From Alphaproteobacteria bacterium (GTDB taxonomy: Bacteria > Pseudomonadota > Alphaproteobacteria > Micropepsales > Micropepsaceae): DNA of 13,982 bases. Position 1 is the stretch's first letter. Every line of letters starts with the position of its first letter. Shown one piece after another: positions 7,243 to 13,982 of this stretch. The stretch covers positions 1-13,982 of the forward strand of contig JAFKFF010000095.1 of NCBI GenBank assembly GCA_017307315.1, in the 5' to 3' direction. The notes under the pieces were generated by a model that searched no databases, was not told the DNA's origin, and worked only from the letters and a program-made list of their open reading frames with translations. The position numbers and the translations under genes were made by a program.

Positions 7243-7273
7243 CCCTCATGCTGAGCTTGTCGAAGCATGAGGG
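7243..7273. repeat. REP-like hairpin (copy 3b)
   Basis: CCCTCATGCT (7243-7252) and AGCATGAGGG (7264-7273) form a perfect 10-bp stem around GAGCTTGTCGA. It is the partner of copy 3a in opposite loop orientation and begins 6 nt beyond the purC stop. The pair nearly fills the purC-purS intergenic gap. Its stem differs from copy 3a but is fully paired. Confidence 0.85.
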
Positions 7274-7279
7274 GTGGAA

Positions 7280-8044
7280 TTATTTGACCAACACGGGCCC
7301 TTTGTTCTCGCCCTGCGCGGATTCCGGCATGATGCCGAGGCGCTTGGCGACTTCGCTATAGGCTTCGACCACCCCGCCCAGGTCGCGGCGGAAGCGGTCC
7401 TTGTCCAGCTTCTCGTTGGTCTGCAGATCCCACAGACGGCAGCTGTCGGGGCTGATCTCGTCGGCCAGCACGATGCGCATGTAATCGTTTTCCCACAGCC
7501 GGCCGAATTCCAGCTTGAAATCGACCAGCTTGATGCCCGCGCCCAGGAAGAGGCCGGAGAGGAAATCGTTGATGCGGATGGTGAGGTTGACGATGTCGTC
7601 CAGGTCCTGCGGGCTGGCCCAGCCGAAGGCGGTGATATGCTCTTCGCTCACCCACGGGTCATGCAGGCCGTCATTCTTGTAATAATATTCGATGATGGAA
7701 CGGGGCAGGGCGGTGCCTTCCTCGATCCCCAGCCGCTTGGACATGGAGCCTGCGGCGACGTTGCGCACCACCACTTCCAGCGGAATGATCTCGACTTCCT
7801 TGATCAGCTGCTCGCGCATGTTGAGGCGGCGCACGAAATGGGTCGGCACGCCGATGCCGGCCAGCTGGGTCATCAGATATTCGCTGATGCGGTTGTTGAG
7901 GACGCCCTTGCCCTCGATCACGGCCTTTTTCTGGGCGTCGAAGGCGGTGGTGTCGTCCTTGAAATACTGGATGACGGTGCCCGGTTCGGTTCCTTCGTAA
8001 AGGATCTTGGCCTTGCCTTCGTAGATGACGCGCCGTCTTTTCAT
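7280..8044 (-). CDS. purC: Phosphoribosylaminoimidazole-succinocarboxamide synthase (SAICAR synthetase)
   Basis: The 254-residue product ligates aspartate to CAIR with ATP to give SAICAR, the step before PurB in the pathway. Signatures are [11 protein letters not shown] near the N-terminus (8-18, ATP site), [14 protein letters not shown] (87-100), LVDFKLEFG (173-181) and [13 protein letters not shown] (194-206). Length is normal. The ATG at 8044 has AAGGA about 9 nt upstream. It is separated from purB by 151 nt, enough for its own promoter, and from purS by a gap of about 90 nt filled by two hairpins. Confidence 0.98.
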   Translation of the reverse strand: MKRRRVIYEGKAKILYEGTEPGTVIQYFKDDTTAFDAQKKAVIEGKGVLNNRISEYLMTQLAGIGVPTHFVRRLNMREQLIKEVEIIPLEVVVRNVAAGSMSKRLGIEEGTALPRSIIEYYYKNDGLHDPWVSEEHITAFGWASPQDLDDIVNLTIRINDFLSGLFLGAGIKLVDFKLEFGRLWENDYMRIVLADEISPDSCRLWDLQTNEKLDKDRFRRDLGGVVEAYSEVAKRLGIMPESAQGENKGPVLVK

Positions 8045-8090
8045 GGGAGATGTCCTTGGACGCCGTTCGTGGAGCCGTCAGCGTCAGCCG

Positions 8091-8119
8091 AATTTAGGGA
8101 GAGGTGGTGCCTGGAGCAA
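8091..8119 (-). promoter_or_regulatory. Tentative purC promoter
   Basis: On the minus strand TTGCTC (8119-8114) and TAAATT (8096-8091) are separated by 17 bp, about 47 bp upstream of the purC ATG. The -10 matches 4 of 6 consensus positions and the -35 only 3 of 6. The call relies partly on position in the 151-nt gap. I saw no purine riboswitch-like or known operator sequence here. Confidence 0.25.
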
Positions 8120-8195
8120 TGATTCCCGGGGCCGCAGCGCCGCATGGCGGGTTCCCGTCCACAGGAGTCCGATAAATTCTTTCTATATCAACAGG

Positions 8196-9500
8196 TTAAC
8201 TTCCGAAGACGCGGCGGAAAATGGTGTCCACCTGTTTCAGGTGATAGCCCAGGTCGAACATGGCTTCCAGCTTGGCGGCCGGAAGGGCCTTGGCGACATC
8301 CGGATCGGCCTTGAGCAGGTCCAGAAGATTGCCGTCGCCGTTCCAGGCCCGCATCGCGTTGCGCTGGACCATGCGATAGCTCTCCTCGCGCGAGACCCCC
8401 GCCTGGGTCAGGGCCAGCATCACCCGCTGGCTGTGGACCAGGCCCCGGGTGCGGTCGAGATTTTCCTGCATCCGGTCGGGATAGACCACCAGCTTCTGGA
8501 CGACGCCGGTCATCCGGGCCAGGGCGAAGTCGAGAGTGATGGTGGCGTCGGGACCGATGTAACGCTCGACCGAGGAGTGCGAGATGTCCCGCTCATGCCA
8601 GAGCGCCACATTCTCCATCGCGGGCATCGCATAAGAGCGGACCATGCGAGCGAGGCCGGTGACGTTTTCGGTCAGGACCGGGTTGCGCTTGTGCGGCATG
8701 GCCGACGAGCCCTTCTGGCCCGGCGAGAAATATTCCTCGGCCTCCAGCACTTCGGTGCGCTGCAGATGGCGAATCTCGATCGCCAGCCGCTCCAGTGATG
8801 ACGCGACCACGCCCAGGGCCGCGAAATAGGCGGCATGGCGGTCGCGCGGGATCGCCTGGGTCGAGACCGGCTCGACGGAAAGGCCCATTTTCGCGGCCAC
8901 ATGCTCTTCCACTTTGGGATCGATGTTGGCGAAAGTGCCGACCGCGCCGGAAATGGCGCAGGTGGCGATTTCGTCCCTCGCCGTGACCAGGCGGGCGCGG
9001 GCGCGGGTGAATTCCGCGAAATAGGTGGCCAGCTTGACGCCGAAGGTGGTGGGCTCGGCATGGATGCCGTGGCTGCGCCCGATGGTGGGCGTCATCTTGT
9101 ATTCGAAGGCGCGGGTCTTCAGCGCCGCCAGCAGGGCGTCGGTGTCCGCGATCAGAAGATCGGCGGCGCGCATCAACTGAACGTTGAGGCAGGTATCCAG
9201 CACGTCCGACGACGTCATGCCCTGGTGCACGAAACGGGCTTCAGGACCCACGATCTCGGCCAGATGGGTGAGGAAGGCGATCACATCATGCTTGACCTCG
9301 CGCTCGATCTCGTCGATGCGGGCGACATCGAATTGGGCGTCCCGGCCTTTCTCCCAGACCTTGGCGGCGGCCTCTTTCGGGACCACGCCCAACTCCGCCA
9401 GCGCGTCGGTGGCATGCGCCTCGATCTCGAACCAGATGCGGAATTTGGTCTCGGGCGACCAGATCGACACCATCTGTTCGCGGGCGTAGCGGGGGATCAT
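8196..9500 (-). CDS. purB: Adenylosuccinate lyase
   Basis: The 434-residue product cleaves SAICAR to AICAR and adenylosuccinate to AMP, so it serves both IMP and AMP synthesis. Fumarase/aspartase superfamily regions are HQGMTSSD (92-99), GRSHGIHAEPTTFG (141-154, with His144) and the signature loop GSSAMPHKRNP (264-274), whose serine is the usual catalytic residue. The start is placed at 9500, because homologues begin MIPRY and AGAGG lies 9 nt upstream. The open frame extends to 9635, but that part is Arg/Pro-rich, not conserved-looking, and contains the likely promoter. It is divergent from bioY and upstream of purC on the same strand. Confidence 0.97.
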   Translation of the reverse strand: MIPRYAREQMVSIWSPETKFRIWFEIEAHATDALAELGVVPKEAAAKVWEKGRDAQFDVARIDEIEREVKHDVIAFLTHLAEIVGPEARFVHQGMTSSDVLDTCLNVQLMRAADLLIADTDALLAALKTRAFEYKMTPTIGRSHGIHAEPTTFGVKLATYFAEFTRARARLVTARDEIATCAISGAVGTFANIDPKVEEHVAAKMGLSVEPVSTQAIPRDRHAAYFAALGVVASSLERLAIEIRHLQRTEVLEAEEYFSPGQKGSSAMPHKRNPVLTENVTGLARMVRSYAMPAMENVALWHERDISHSSVERYIGPDATITLDFALARMTGVVQKLVVYPDRMQENLDRTRGLVHSQRVMLALTQAGVSREESYRMVQRNAMRAWNGDGNLLDLLKADPDVAKALPAAKLEAMFDLGYHLKQVDTIFRRVFGS

Positions 9501-9526
9501 GGGGAAAAGCCTCTGCTTGACGCTGG

Positions 9527-9555
9527 CTTCTAGCAAAGGCGGGTCCTTGCGCCAA
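9527..9555 (-). promoter_or_regulatory. Probable purB promoter
   Basis: On the minus strand TTGGCG (9555-9550) and TAGAAG (9532-9527) are 17 bp apart, each with 4 of 6 consensus matches, and lie 27 bp upstream of the purB ATG. It supports the start at 9500 over the longer frame. Confidence 0.35.
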
Positions 9556-9676
9556 GCGAAGGGGACAAAGCGTGCGGGGAGGCGGAATTTCCATGCTTTC
9601 TCCGGTGGTTCGCGAGGATTGCCATGCCGGATCAAGTCGGATAACGAGGCTTGTTGCTTCTGGTGAGATGCGCCCC

Positions 9677-10225
9677 ATGACCCCGATTTCCCGCTCGCTC
9701 GATATCACGCGCCTGCCTGCGCTGGGCCGGACCCTGGCCATGCTCGCGGGTGGCAGCCTGGCGCTGGCGCTGTCGGCGAAAGTGCAGGTGCCGTTCTGGC
9801 CGGTGCCGGTGACGATGCAGAGCCTGGTGGTGCTTCTGATCGGCGCCAGTTTCGGCAGCCGGATCGGCACCGCGACGGTCCTGGCCTACCTCGCCGAAGG
9901 CGTTGCCGGCCTGCCGGTGTTCGCGGGCGCATTGGCCGGTCCCGCCTATCTGATGGGCCCGACCGGCGGCTTCCTTCTGGGTTTCCTGCCCGCGGCCTGG
10001 TTCGCCGGCTGGGCGGCGCGCGAAGCGCGCGGTCTGGCGCCGATGGCGCTGGCGATGATCGCCGCGCATGTTGTTCTGTTCGTGCCCGGCGTCGCCTGGC
10101 TGGCGGTTTCGCTGGGCTGGACCAAGGCCGTCGCTGTCGGCGTGACGCCCTTCCTGCTGGCGACCCTGCTCAAGAGTGGGCTTGCGGCGGCGCTGGTCTC
10201 TGTGTTCCGCAAGGACGGCCGCTGA
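9677..10225 (+). CDS. bioY: Biotin transporter BioY (ECF S component)
   Basis: The 182-residue product is a hydrophobic six-helix membrane protein for biotin uptake. Family hallmarks are QVPFWPVPVTMQSLVVLLIGASFGSR-like sequence (37-62), YLAEGVAGLPVFA (71-83) and GPTGGFLLGFLPAA (94-107). No bioM/bioN energising subunits are in the window, so it may act alone or use a shared ECF module. The ATG at 9677 has GGTGAG 9 nt upstream; the ATG at 9668 is too close to it. No BioR-type palindrome (TTATnnATAA) is visible in the 176-bp gap to purB. TTGCCA at 9619-9624 is a possible -35 with no convincing -10. A DUF6314 gene follows after 18 nt. Confidence 0.95.
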   Translation: MTPISRSLDITRLPALGRTLAMLAGGSLALALSAKVQVPFWPVPVTMQSLVVLLIGASFGSRIGTATVLAYLAEGVAGLPVFAGALAGPAYLMGPTGGFLLGFLPAAWFAGWAAREARGLAPMALAMIAAHVVLFVPGVAWLAVSLGWTKAVAVGVTPFLLATLLKSGLAAALVSVFRKDGR

Positions 10226-10243
10226 GTTTTAAGCGCGGCCAAG

Positions 10244-10681
10244 ATGTGGCCGGTCCGCGACCTGGGCGCTTTTCTTCATGGCGAATGGCGCCTTTCCCGG
10301 CGCATCCACGATTTGCGGTTGGCGCAACGCGGGTGGTTGGAAGGGCGTGCATCGGTCACCGCGGCGGCGACGGACCTGCGGCTGGAAGAGAGCGGCAGGC
10401 TTGTCTTCGGCGGCCACGTTTCCGACGCCTCGCAGCATTACCGCATCGTGCTTGGTGACGGCGGCGCGCAAGTCTTTCGCGCCGACGGCAGCCATTTCCA
10501 CGATCTCGATCTGTCGTCCGGGTGGGCGGGAATTCTGCACCGGTGCGGCGACGACATGTATCGCGGGCGCTATCGCGCTCTGAACCGCGATGCCTATCGC
10601 GTCGCCTGGCGCGTCACCGGTCCACGGAAGAATTACCGGATGACCAGCCTCTATACGCGGGTCGTATCGCAACCGCCTTGA
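10244..10681 (+). CDS. DUF6314 family protein, function unknown
   Basis: The 145-residue product has no signal peptide or membrane segment. Its pattern agrees with the DUF6314 family: FLHGEWRLSRRIHD at the N-terminus (10-23), RADGSHFHDLDL (79-90), HRCGDDMYRGRY (99-110) and WRVTGPRKNYRMTSLYTR (122-139). The alternating polar and hydrophobic stretches with many Gly, Trp and Tyr suggest a small beta-barrel, which is inference only. It starts 18 nt after the bioY stop and is probably co-transcribed with it. A biotin-related role would be guilt by association. It has no strong ribosome-binding site. It converges on the BBE-like oxidase gene with 15 nt between stops and no clear terminator. Confidence 0.8.
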   Translation: MWPVRDLGAFLHGEWRLSRRIHDLRLAQRGWLEGRASVTAAATDLRLEESGRLVFGGHVSDASQHYRIVLGDGGAQVFRADGSHFHDLDLSSGWAGILHRCGDDMYRGRYRALNRDAYRVAWRVTGPRKNYRMTSLYTRVVSQPP

Positions 10682-10696
10682 AATGGAAATTTCGGC

Positions 10697-12463
10697 TCAC
10701 CGTGTCCGGGTAAAGCCGTCATCGCTCCAATTTTCGCTGCCGACGCCGTGATGAACGGTGAAAAGCCCGTCGGGATCGTATTTCGCTTTCACGGCGGCGA
10801 GCCTTTCATAATTGCCGCCCCAGAATTCACGCCGCCAATCGGCGTTGAAGAAATTGCTTTCCGAGACATAGGAACCGGCCTCGGGCGCGATGGCTCTCAG
10901 GGTCGCCGTGGCGCGGTCCACGTTTCCGGCGTCGCGGGCGGCCTTTGTCGCGTCGTCCGGCTGTTTCAAGCCCGGATAGCGCGGTGCGCCGCCGGTGGCG
11001 ATGATGGCCAGGCAGAAGGCGTCCGCCGCTTTCGGGTTTGTCGCGGTGCCGCGCGCGCGCGCGATGGCATCCGGCATGCCGCCGGCAAGGCCTTTGTTGA
11101 AATGCAGCCGAACGATCATCCGGCGGCTGGCTTCGAACAACGCATCCGCGAGCCGCGAACGGGAACCGGATTCCAGCAGGGATTGCGGCAACCACAAGGA
11201 ATCATAGCCGTAAAGAAACATTCCCACCTGTTCCTCGTCGCCGTTCCACCAGCCATGGGCGGGATTGGCGCCGGGCCGGTCGTCGAACATCACGGCATGG
11301 GGGCCTGATGCGCGCATCGCCCGGACATCCCAGTAGCTGAAGGCGTTGCTGGTGTTGATCCGCGGGGTGGCGGAGAAAGCATCATCCTGCGCCACCCAAT
11401 CCAGAAAGGGCTTCCAGACCGCACGTGCTCCCTCGGTGGTCAGGCCCTGGCAGGTCATGGCGATGTCGAGAATATTTTCGCCGAAGGTGATCCCTTCGCC
11501 CCAATGCGGATTGAAAAGGTTGCCGGCATAGAAATCGACAAAGCGTGCCAGCAATCGATGCAAATCCGCCGGCGTGCGCGCCACGATCTTGCATTCGACA
11601 TAACCGAAGCGTTCCGGCAGGTCGTGCGTTTCGAGCGTGACTTTGGTGACCACGCCCAGGCTTCCGCCGCCGCCGCCTTTGAGGCCCCAGAACAGATCGG
11701 CATCCCGATGTGCGTTGACGGTGCGCAGCCTGCCATCGGCTGTTACCACTTCGGCCTCCAGCAGGCTGGATGCCGCCGTGCCATAGCGCTTGGAGAAAGA
11801 GCCGAAGCCGCCGCTCTGGATCAGGCCGGCCACGCCCACCGTCATACAGCCGCCGCCCTGGACATAGCGATGCGCCTTGGTCGTCACCGCGTCATAGGCG
11901 TCGGCCCACATCGCGCCCGCCTCGAGGGTCACGGCGGGAACGGGCGCCTGATGACTGCCTTGCGGCATGAACGCATCGTGCAGGGTGATGGCGTGCATCG
12001 GCCGGGTCCAGATCAGAAGCGAATCCGGCGCGTTGGAGGTGCCCTGATAGGAATGGCCGCCGCCTTTCACCGCCAGGCGCAGCCGGTGGGTGCGGGCGAA
12101 ATTGACCGCCGCCACCACGTCCGCCGCCCGGTGTGCCGCCACGGCATAGGCGCTGGCTTTCGGCGACCAGGCGTTCAGCCAGCCCGATACCTGCGTGCCG
12201 CCGGCCTGATCGCCGATGAAGAAAGGATTGCCGATTTCTTCCATCGCGGCCGTGCAACCGGCGCCGCCCGTCCGGCAGGCCGCGAAAAGATCGGCGGGCT
12301 TTGTCAGATTTCCGTTCACTTCCGCTTTCAGCCGTTCCCATGCCGCGGGCGAAGGCCAGCCGGCATCGCCGGGACGCGCGCGCGTCATGACCGGGGCCGC
12401 TGCCCCGATGGCGGGCGTCGCCGCCAGGGCGGCCAGCCCTTTCAGGACCGTTCGTCTTTGCAT
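10697..12463 (-). CDS. Tat-exported FAD-linked oxidoreductase, BBE-like
   Basis: The 588-residue product begins with a twin-arginine signal (RRTVLKG at 3-9, Ala-rich core to about 23), so it is probably exported folded. The PCMH-type FAD-binding domain (about 105-280) contains GGGHSYQGTS with His137 and VQGGGCMTVGVAGL with Cys206, the two residues that tether FAD in bicovalent BBE-like enzymes. The C-terminal berberine-bridge motif is FFNADWRREFWGGNYERLAAVKAKYDPDGLF (about 538-568). Such enzymes oxidise alcohols, sugars or alkaloid-like substrates and usually reduce O2; the substrate is not evident. The start at 12463 has GGGGAG 6-7 nt upstream and gives the Tat motif at the N-terminus; the open frame to 12736 is antisense to the regulator gene. 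It is divergent from a LytTR regulator. Confidence 0.92.
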   Translation of the reverse strand: MQRRTVLKGLAALAATPAIGAAAPVMTRARPGDAGWPSPAAWERLKAEVNGNLTKPADLFAACRTGGAGCTAAMEEIGNPFFIGDQAGGTQVSGWLNAWSPKASAYAVAAHRAADVVAAVNFARTHRLRLAVKGGGHSYQGTSNAPDSLLIWTRPMHAITLHDAFMPQGSHQAPVPAVTLEAGAMWADAYDAVTTKAHRYVQGGGCMTVGVAGLIQSGGFGSFSKRYGTAASSLLEAEVVTADGRLRTVNAHRDADLFWGLKGGGGGSLGVVTKVTLETHDLPERFGYVECKIVARTPADLHRLLARFVDFYAGNLFNPHWGEGITFGENILDIAMTCQGLTTEGARAVWKPFLDWVAQDDAFSATPRINTSNAFSYWDVRAMRASGPHAVMFDDRPGANPAHGWWNGDEEQVGMFLYGYDSLWLPQSLLESGSRSRLADALFEASRRMIVRLHFNKGLAGGMPDAIARARGTATNPKAADAFCLAIIATGGAPRYPGLKQPDDATKAARDAGNVDRATATLRAIAPEAGSYVSESNFFNADWRREFWGGNYERLAAVKAKYDPDGLFTVHHGVGSENWSDDGFTRTR

Positions 12464-12601
12464 CCGGTTCTCCCCATGGAAGGCCCGCCCTATAGTGGCG
12501 GCGCGCCAAATCGATGGGGATTTTTTGTTCGATCTTTTTCCGCCCCGAAAGTCCGATGGGACCGGACGGCCATGAAAGGGTTTGTCCGGCAAGGGTTTGG
12601 G
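12464..12601. promoter_or_regulatory. Divergent control region between BBE-like oxidase and LytTR gene
   Basis: This 138-bp gap must hold promoters for both genes. TATAGT at 12491-12496 is a good plus-strand -10 box, and the overlapping TATAGG is a possible minus-strand one; neither has a good -35. A T-rich segment (about 12521-12547) and a direct repeat CGATGGG (12512 and 12554) stand out. ACCGTTCGT just inside the oxidase gene (12447-12455) loosely resembles a LytTR half-site. No site is certain. Confidence 0.35.
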
Positions 12602-13423
12602 ATGGACGGCGCGCTTTTCGGGACGGGCGGGCGCGTACGACAGACGTTTTTCTACTCCTTTATTGCGATCGCCGTCCTGGTGGGGACGATCAACGCGATC
12701 AACATCATCACCCTGCAGAACAGCGACCCGGATCACAGTTTCGTCGGCCCCCTCGTCTGGGAGGGGTCGAGCTGGGTGACCTTACTTCTATCGGTCTGGG
12801 TGCCATGGCTGGCCTGGCGGTTTGCGCCACCCGCCATCGTGCCGCGCTGGAAACTCCTGCTGCATGCGCCGGCCTTTTCCCTTTTCGCATTCCTGCATGT
12901 TGGCGGCTTCGATTTGTTGCGAATGATCATCTACCGGATGGCGGGTCAGCACTACGATCCGGGCGCCTTTCTGCCTCAGCTTCTTTTCGAGATGCGTAAG
13001 GATGTTCTGGGTTATGTCTTGTTTATCGGCCTGTTCACGACGATCAATCATCTGCTGCGGCAGGCGGGCGGTACGCCAGCGCAGGCGGATCAAAGTGGTT
13101 CGACCTTCGACATCCGCGATGGCGCCAGGCTGACGCGAGTGCGGCTGGAGGACATTCTTGCCGTGACCTCGGCGGGGAATTATGTCGAGTTCCTGCTGGT
13201 GGACGGAAGGCGGCTTCTGATGCGCGCGTCCCTGCAGGCGATGGAAGCCGATCTGGCGCCGCGCGGGTTCCTGCGCACCCACCGGTCCTGGCTGGTGAAC
13301 AGCCGCAAAGTGACGGCGCTGAGGCCGGAAGGTTCGGGCGATTACACGGTGGACCTGGGGGCCCAGGCGGTCCCCTTGTCGCGCCGTTTTCCGGAGGCGC
13401 TGGCGAAGTTGCGCAGCCCCTGA
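12602..13423 (+). CDS. Membrane-anchored LytTR-family DNA-binding regulator
   Basis: The 273-residue product has four predicted transmembrane segments (about 15-37, 57-75, 86-112 and 135-152), a short linker and a C-terminal LytTR domain (about 176-272). LytTR features are LEDILAVTSAGNYVEF (182-197), FLRTHRSWLVN (223-233) and VPLSRRF (257-263). There is no receiver domain, so the membrane part probably senses the signal directly; the ligand is unknown. The start at 12602 is preferred because AAGGG lies 6 nt upstream; an ATG at 12572 would add 10 residues with a weaker site. The frame is open far upstream to 11504, but that part is antisense to the oxidase gene. It is divergent from the BBE-like oxidase, its likeliest target, and convergent with radC (4 bp between stops). 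Confidence 0.9.
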   Translation: MDGALFGTGGRVRQTFFYSFIAIAVLVGTINAINIITLQNSDPDHSFVGPLVWEGSSWVTLLLSVWVPWLAWRFAPPAIVPRWKLLLHAPAFSLFAFLHVGGFDLLRMIIYRMAGQHYDPGAFLPQLLFEMRKDVLGYVLFIGLFTTINHLLRQAGGTPAQADQSGSTFDIRDGARLTRVRLEDILAVTSAGNYVEFLLVDGRRLLMRASLQAMEADLAPRGFLRTHRSWLVNSRKVTALRPEGSGDYTVDLGAQAVPLSRRFPEALAKLRSP

Positions 13424-13427
13424 CGGA

Positions 13428-13982
13428 TCAAAGAAGGCCCAGCGCCTTGAAGCTGGCATGACCGCCCCGGCCGATCACCAGATGATCGTGGATGGCGATC
13501 TTCAGGGCTTTTGCCGCCGCCGCGATCTCCCGCGTCATCTCGATGTCGGCGCGCGAGGGCGTGGGATCGCCGCTGGGATGATTGTGCACCAGGATGATGG
13601 CGCATGCGCCATGCTCCAGCGCGCGCTTGATGATTTCGCGCGGATAGACGGGCGTGTGATCCACCGTGCCGCGCGCCTGCACTTCGTCGGCGATCAGGAC
13701 ATTCTTGCGGTCCAGAAACAGGACGCGGAATTCCTCGGCGGGCGCCCGCGCCATCGCCGCCATGCAATAATCCAGCAGCGCAGTCCAGGAGGACAGCGCG
13801 GGCTTTCCGATCACGCGGGTCTGGGCCAAACGCGCGGCGGCGGCTTCCACGATCTTGAGCTGACTGACCACGCCATCGCCCACGCCGGGAATTTCCCGCA
13901 AGCGTTCGCGCGGCGCGGCGATGACTTCGGCGAAGCTGCCGAAGCGCGCCAGCAATTGTCTGGCCAGCGGCTTGGTGTCCTT
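13428..13982 (-). CDS. radC: RadC/MPN+ (JAMM) domain protein, 5' end beyond window
   Basis: The 184 visible residues are the C-terminal part of RadC. The frame runs to the right edge with [15 protein letters not shown], and the apparent start at 13955 is an internal TTG, so the N-terminus lies outside. A helix-hairpin-helix stretch ([20 protein letters not shown]) is followed by the JAMM metalloprotease-like domain: the Glu of ADEVQARGT, then [14 protein letters not shown] (coded at about 13586-13545), which provides the zinc-binding His, His and Asp. RadC is widely conserved, but its cellular role is unsettled; the old assignment to DNA repair is doubtful. All expected metal ligands are present. 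It converges on the LytTR gene with 4 bp between stops. Confidence 0.95.
   Translation of the reverse strand, partial: KDTKPLARQLLARFGSFAEVIAAPRERLREIPGVGDGVVSQLKIVEAAAARLAQTRVIGKPALSSWTALLDYCMAAMARAPAEEFRVLFLDRKNVLIADEVQARGTVDHTPVYPREIIKRALEHGACAIILVHNHPSGDPTPSRADIEMTREIAAAAKALKIAIHDHLVIGRGGHASFKALGLL

Noticed and set aside
9501..9635. 45-codon N-terminal extension of PurB.
   Set aside because: The adenylosuccinate lyase family starts at MIPRY (9500), a ribosome-binding site fits there, and the probable purB promoter lies within the extension.
9501..9676. BioR operator in the bioY-purB gap.
   Set aside because: I looked for the TTATnnATAA-type palindrome used by alphaproteobacterial BioR and found none.
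11504..12601. Upstream extension of the LytTR frame (639 codons in total from 11504).
   Set aside because: It lies antisense to the well-supported oxidase gene and lacks domain content. A good AAGGG site precedes 12602.
12464..12736. 91-codon N-terminal extension of the BBE-like oxidase.
   Set aside because: It would bury the Tat signal internally and overlap the LytTR gene. GGGGAG directly before 12463 marks the start.
13428..13955. radC as a complete gene starting at 13955.
   Set aside because: The codon there is a TTG inside the conserved RadC sequence, and the frame stays open to the window edge, so the gene is cut by the window.

Overview
The window reads as chromosomal core DNA from a GC-rich alphaproteobacterium. 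Evidence for this is the cysteine-free S4 ribosomal protein gene standing alone outside an alpha operon, the purC-purS-purQ-purL-bolA order with grxD nearby, the Rsm22-type protein with its Fe-S cysteine pattern, solitary bioY, and intergenic hairpins carrying the GAGCTTGTCGA signature. I cannot place it below class with confidence. No IS element, phage gene, CRISPR array, tRNA or rRNA gene was seen.

Layout. Positions 1-335 hold no convincing gene, only a possible 3' end of an upstream reading frame up to 144. A strong sigma70-type promoter (336-363) drives rpsD (410-1027), which ends in two hairpins, the second a classical intrinsic terminator. A glutathione S-transferase gene (1162-1788, +) faces grxD (2177-1842, -), with one REP-like hairpin between their stops. 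grxD is divergent from a METTL17/Rsm22-type gene (2243-3169, +), which faces bolA (3501-3268, -) across a pair of REP-like hairpins. Upstream of bolA lies a long minus-strand purine cluster: purB (9500-8196), purC (8044-7280), purS (7187-6948), a secreted DUF2059 protein (6940-6398), purQ (6390-5728) and purL (5731-3527), then bolA. From purS to bolA the spacings are 7, 7, -4 and 25 nt, so these genes almost certainly share a transcript. A second REP-like pair lies between purC and purS.

Divergent from purB is a plus-strand unit of bioY (9677-10225) and a DUF6314 protein (10244-10681). It converges on a Tat-exported, probably bicovalently flavinylated BBE-like oxidoreductase (12463-10697, -). 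That gene is divergent from a membrane-anchored LytTR regulator (12602-13423, +), which converges within 4 bp on radC (13428 to beyond the right edge, -).

How the genes work together. PurB, PurC, PurS, PurQ and PurL are enzymes of de novo IMP synthesis, and PurLQS form the FGAM synthase complex. GrxD (CGFS type) and BolA are the classical Fe-S-handling partners, and the gene between them encodes a ribosome-assembly factor whose family binds an Fe-S cluster, so this stretch may couple Fe-S status to translation. The BBE-like oxidase and the LytTR protein look like a regulator-target pair. I did not find a clearly new multi-gene system. The best leads are the loop-conserved, stem-variable hairpin family, the Rsm22 insertion between grxD and bolA, the exported DUF2059 protein inside the pur operon, and the LytTR/BBE oxidase pair.
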